Of a stretch of DNA of 64,000 nucleotides, positions 60,342 to 64,000 are shown piece by piece; the stretch's first letter is position 1, and each line of letters starts with the position of its first letter. Below the pieces are notes generated by a model, which had not been told where the DNA came from, ran no database searches, and was given only the letters and a program-made list of their open reading frames with translations. Position numbers and translations under genes: made by a program. The stretch comes from Tigriopus japonicus (lineage: Eukaryota > Arthropoda > Copepoda > Harpacticoida > Harpacticidae). Location of the stretch: the NCBI GenBank assembly GCA_010645155.1, contig CM021319.1, forward strand, positions 6,573,330 to 6,637,329, in the 5' to 3' direction.

Positions 60342-62657
60342 TTATTTTTCTAAGCCTTCTTCTTGACCCAATTGATTCTTCTCCTGTTTGTCGTCCTTGA
60401 AAATGATATTTCGAACAATTTTAGCCAAGAGTTGAGTATCTTCAGGAGTGAAATCTTGATCTTCAAGTTCGTCCAAATGCTCCAATTTATCTCTCAGCTC
60501 ATCTGAGATGAGGGTGCTTTCTGCCTGATCTTGATGCCGCAGTTCATCGCCAAAGTTGTGCGCCTTTTCAGGCTTAAGATGAATGGACAATTTGGAATTG
60601 CAACAAGAATGTCGTATTTGGACGTGCAAGTTTTCATTCGCCTCTAAATGACCGACTAAGATGGAAACCTTTAAGCTTGGGCATTCGCACGTCTTTGAGC
60701 AATCTTTCACAAAGTTGTCTTTTTCAACGTGTTCCAAAATGGCTCCTTTGACCAGCAATCGCTCCGTGGTTCGTTTTTGCTCTAGGGTGACCCGACCAAA
60801 AGGAATTTCTTGGTGTTGTTGATCATTTGAGCCCTGGTTTCTAAAAGAATATTGGGCGTGTTTCTCCGACATTTCTTGATTGCCATTATGGGTTTTTGTA
60901 ACCACGTTGAAAGATGAGTCCGAGGCTGAAGCCATTTTCTTTGTAGTGAAATCTCGGGAGGCATTTTGGGGCTCATCAGCTAAATCTTCCCCACTGGAAC
61001 TTTTAAGAATGTCGTTTGATCTTTCATGGGACATTTTTTTCTGTTTTTCTTCCAATTCCTGGAGATCTTTTAATGGATCATCATCTTTGAGTGAGGAATC
61101 ACTGTCGTCTTCTTCTACGTCGTGGAATTGTTCGAAATCAGAAGTTTCTGAGGGGGTTGAAGTACTGAGGTCATAAAAGGCTGTTATGGCTGCATCATGT
61201 TTGGCTTCCTTGTCATGTTGATTCAAGGATTCTAATTGATCGTTGGTTTCCGACGTTTGTTGCTCTCCAATCGGCTCGAATTCTTTTGTTGTAGTCTTGG
61301 TGTGATCCTCGGGATCCTCGGGACTGTTCTCGTCCTTTTTGACCCTAATCAACCCTTGTTCGAATAATCGACAAAGGTCGCCTTCGGCAAGAGGCTCGTC
61401 ATCTGCCTCCTTATCCAATTGAGTGGTGGCTTTATCATTGAAACTGTTTCTCTTGTGCTTTTCGTCCATTTCCCAGTGACAAGCAAGCGAATCACTCTGT
61501 TCATTTCTAGATTTGTTCAACGGGTCCTCAATCAAATCTTCTTCCTTTTCTTGAACAGGTTCCACGGTCTCCGAAACGGTGTCCTCTGAAGGTTCGTTCT
61601 TGATTGTCTTGACATCAATAGGTGTCGATGTGACAACTTGATCATTCTCAACTCTATCAAATCTAGAGGGTTCAGCCACCTTAAAGCCTTGGATTAGTGG
61701 AGCTACCTCCTTATCCCCTGGAAAATCGTCACTTTCGTCCAATTTTTCCTGTTTCACGGTTCTCAGCTCTGGAACGATTTCAAAACGGTGATTTGACTTT
61801 CCACTGTCTTCATGCCTTTCTTCCGTTTTTTTAACGTCCGTTTGCTTTTTAAAGCCTTTGAATCCCCATAGAGTGTAGAGGTTCTTTTCGTCATGGTCCA
61901 ACGTCTGATGGTCCTTCAAGTGAGTTTCGGAGTCAAAAGACTTCTTGGACTCTTTTGAGTCTTCCATTTCAGTTTTGATCAATTGGGAAGCCTCCCTCTT
62001 GACGAATTGACCATCCTCTTCAACGAGCGCCATGTTTCGGTCCAAATCTTCCTTCTCTGGTTTGACCGATGTAAAAGCCCTCTTCTCCATGACCGGACTT
62101 TTCTCTTGAACGAAAGATCTATTTTGTTCCTCAAATGAATGGTTCAATTCAGTTTTAGAGGCTCTCTTGAACTTTAGCTCTTCTTTTTCATGATCAATTG
62201 ATTTATCTTTATCAAGGTTCTGGCTTTCGGACCCGTTTTGATCCTTCTCGATTTCAACGGTTTTTGTCGTCCTCTTCCTTTCTAGCGTCAAAATGTCCTC
62301 TTCGTTCCCTGGCTCCATCTTTGAATTCGCATCCGAATCGGGACTTGATACCAATGCTTTCATATCCTGGTTTTGTTCCTTTTCAGAAACCTCTTTCTTA
62401 ACCTCCTTGATATCTTTGGAAGCGTTGAAAGTGCAAGATATCCTAATTTTCATAGAATCTTGTCGAAGAGAGCAGAACGTTGGTGGACTCTCGTGGATTG
62501 GATCAGGTTGATCCTCCAAAGATAAATCCGATGCTGATATTCCTTCCTCAAGGATTGGAGACAAAGATTGGGAATCGGGAGGACTCGAATCTTCGTCGGC
62601 ATCGGCAAAATTGCCGGATTCGTCATGGAACGAAACTTGAAAACGCTTCTCCTCCAT
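60342..62657 (-). CDS. Acidic, Lys/Glu-rich protein with multiple SUMO-acceptor motifs, unknown
   Basis: A single-exon frame of 771 residues starting at MEEKRFQVSFHDESG. I do not recognise the family. The protein is highly charged, rich in Glu, Asp, Lys and Ser, and likely disordered for most of its length. It carries six psi-K-x-E sumoylation consensus sites: VKKE (86-89), VKPE (198-201), VKRE (219-222), IKTE (227-230), VKQE (301-304) and IKNE (352-355). Towards the C-terminus is a less charged, Cys-containing stretch (DCSKTCECPSLKVSILVGHL ... IRHSCCNSKLSIHLK), in which VSILVG resembles a SUMO-interacting core. This may be the only folded part. The long uninterrupted frame supports a real gene; the function is unknown. 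Nuclear localisation is plausible but not shown. Confidence 0.8.
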   Translation of the reverse strand: MEEKRFQVSFHDESGNFADADEDSSPPDSQSLSPILEEGISASDLSLEDQPDPIHESPPTFCSLRQDSMKIRISCTFNASKDIKEVKKEVSEKEQNQDMKALVSSPDSDANSKMEPGNEEDILTLERKRTTKTVEIEKDQNGSESQNLDKDKSIDHEKEELKFKRASKTELNHSFEEQNRSFVQEKSPVMEKRAFTSVKPEKEDLDRNMALVEEDGQFVKREASQLIKTEMEDSKESKKSFDSETHLKDHQTLDHDEKNLYTLWGFKGFKKQTDVKKTEERHEDSGKSNHRFEIVPELRTVKQEKLDESDDFPGDKEVAPLIQGFKVAEPSRFDRVENDQVVTSTPIDVKTIKNEPSEDTVSETVEPVQEKEEDLIEDPLNKSRNEQSDSLACHWEMDEKHKRNSFNDKATTQLDKEADDEPLAEGDLCRLFEQGLIRVKKDENSPEDPEDHTKTTTKEFEPIGEQQTSETNDQLESLNQHDKEAKHDAAITAFYDLSTSTPSETSDFEQFHDVEEDDSDSSLKDDDPLKDLQELEEKQKKMSHERSNDILKSSSGEDLADEPQNASRDFTTKKMASASDSSFNVVTKTHNGNQEMSEKHAQYSFRNQGSNDQQHQEIPFGRVTLEQKRTTERLLVKGAILEHVEKDNFVKDCSKTCECPSLKVSILVGHLEANENLHVQIRHSCCNSKLSIHLKPEKAHNFGDELRHQDQAESTLISDELRDKLEHLDELEDQDFTPEDTQLLAKIVRNIIFKDDKQEKNQLGQEEGLEK

Positions 62658-63382
62658 TTTATCAGTGACTACTGAGCGAGACGAAATTCAGAAAAAGGGA
62701 AAGGAAACAAAAAGAAATATAGGCGTGGACGTTGGTTTTGTAAAGGGTATATATATTTTCTTGATTTATTTGAGCACTGAACAACTAACCAAGCAAACGA
62801 AAGAGGAAATTTCCCCAAGGGTGGAAATTTATGGGAATTTGATGATTTCCTTGACTCATTCATGCTATATATGTACAAACACAATTGTATCCAGTGAAAC
62901 AGCTTTTGTAGCTCTCGGATACATAAGTCAATGAGGGGAGAATTTTCAAAGCCGTTTTGGGAGGAATGGGGTTTGGATACTACATACATATTTTTCCAAG
63001 AGCTCTATGATATACATTAAGAGCGATAATGTTGTTTATGACCACAATATTGACATGACTTTCATCATAAAACGATTAGAAAGAGAAGAGAGAGAGAGAG
63101 AGAGAGATTTCTTTCATCTTGCGGGTCCCCTCATCCGACATGACAAGGTATCCGACAAAACGTGATCACAGCGTTGCAAAGTGTTTCTTCCAGCTCACCA
63201 TTTTCATTTAAATCTATTTATGTTAACTGAAGTATTATACCATTAAGTAATTTCAACGCAACCGTTTCTTGGTTCACATTTCCATGAATTTCAAATGCTG
63301 TTATTTTTTTGGGATGGCAATGGTGAGACTGAGATGTTTGACTTAGAGCAATTGGTTCCAAATGTGGTGTCCCTGTTTCATT
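62658..63382. other. Spacer between the acidic protein gene and NOX5
   Basis: AT-rich sequence with an AG microsatellite at 63081-63107. It contains the promoter of the acidic protein gene and the NOX5 3' UTR. No gene is recognised. Confidence 0.45.
63081..63107. repeat. (AG)n microsatellite
   Basis: About 27 bases of AG repeat with one interruption. Confidence 0.85.
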
Positions 63383-64000
63383 CTAAAACACTTCTTTTCT
63401 GAACATAAATCCGAATTCATCGCACTTTTTCCGTAAGACCTTGGCCAAAATTGGATTGCCGCAATAGAACACGGTCACACGACCTTTCCTCTGTTCTCGG
63501 ATCTGGGTGAACACCTTGTTCCAATTGGGTCGGCCGGCATTTGTTCGCGACTTAAGTCCGGTCACGAGATCACGCTTCTCCTAAAAATAGTTAATACAAT
63601 CGACATTAGATACATTTCAGATTCACTTGGATAATCCATTATTTACCTTTTCGTGGAGCAAATCTAAGGCTAGTTGAAGTCCCACGGCTTTCATGTCGGT
63701 CCTCTGCAAGGCCGATGTGATGTACATGTGCATTTCCAAGAAATGTCCCATGACTCCACCTTGTTCGGACTGTTCAATCTCCAATTGAGAGAGAAGTTTT
63801 ACGAACCACTCAAAGGACTTTTGATCGCGATTGATCCAATAGAAATCGACCTTTTTCAGGTTGAACATACTGGGAGCGATATCGTCACTCCACGAATAAT
63901 CGCATTTGGGACAGTTCCGTTTGACTTGCCAATACCTGAGCATGATGGATTGCAAGATCGACGCAAACGGTGTCACACCAATTCCCGTTCCAATGAGTAC
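63383..64000 (-). CDS. NOX5: NADPH oxidase 5, C-terminal part (cut by window edge)
   Basis: Two exons are visible, 63647-64000 (open at the window edge) and 63383-63580, joined in phase 0 for 183 residues. GTGIGVTPFASILQSI is the NADPH pyrophosphate-binding motif and VDFYWINRD the following strand. MHMYITSALQRTDMKAVGLQ and DLVTGLKSRTNAGRPNWNKVF match NOX5 better than NOX1-4 or DUOX. FYCGNPILAKVLRKKCDEFG forms the nicotinamide site, and the chain ends in the terminal aromatic Phe seen in the family. NOX5 makes superoxide under control of N-terminal EF hands, which lie outside the window to the right. Confidence 0.93.

Overview
This window is nuclear DNA from an arthropod. The genes are intron-bearing, with mostly 60-80 bp GT-AG introns, and no bacterial-style operons or ribosome binding sites are present. 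The protein set points to an arthropod: one AP-1/2 beta adaptin, a TRPA channel of the invertebrate type, NOX5, P4HA and Hakai. I would guess a crustacean, perhaps a copepod, because of the short introns and the mix of gene-dense blocks with DNA-transposon and SINE debris. That placement is inference; no taxonomic marker gene lies in the window.

Layout. 1-2.7 kb holds no gene I can support. 2.7-7.8 kb has DPH4 (DNAJC24, +), convergent LSG1 (-) and Hakai/CBLL1 (+). 7.8-10.4 kb is a repeat cluster: a LINE remnant split by an internally deleted mariner-like element, plus a tRNA-like SINE head. A Twist-like bHLH gene (+) sits at 10.4-11.0 kb, followed by 5.4 kb without a recognisable gene. ABHD8 (-) occupies 16.4-18.8 kb. 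18.8-24.4 kb is a second repeat block, with a fold-back element, an inverted repeat and a hAT-like element bearing a perfect 8-bp target duplication.

24.4-31.8 kb is tightly packed: COPS9 (+), mLST8 (+) only 132 bp later, then CDK5RAP3 (-) and AP-1/2 beta (-). A 1.4 kb hAT-like element lies at 32.7-34.1 kb. 34.5-47.3 kb carries TRMT112 (+), POFUT1 (-), carnitine acetyltransferase (+), INTS3 (-) and PSMC4/Rpt3 (-). A hAT MITE, a LINE and an inverted repeat fill 47.3-51.2 kb. 51.2-64 kb holds a TRPA channel (-), P4HA (-), an unrecognised acidic protein rich in SUMO-acceptor motifs (-), and the 3' end of NOX5 (-), cut by the window edge.

Most of the genes are housekeeping: translation factors and ribosome maturation (DPH4, LSG1, TRMT112), protein turnover (PSMC4, COPS9, Hakai, CDK5RAP3), vesicle coats, and RNA processing (INTS3). 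They are packed in convergent or divergent pairs. I see no single pathway shared by the cluster. The points most worth a second look are the fold-back repeat family (19.9-20.4 kb, with a diverged one-arm copy at 58.9 kb inside a P4HA intron), the six-motif SUMO-type protein, the COPS9-mLST8 pair, a GC-AG intron in CRAT, and tRNA-derived sequence that appears to be coding in P4HA.
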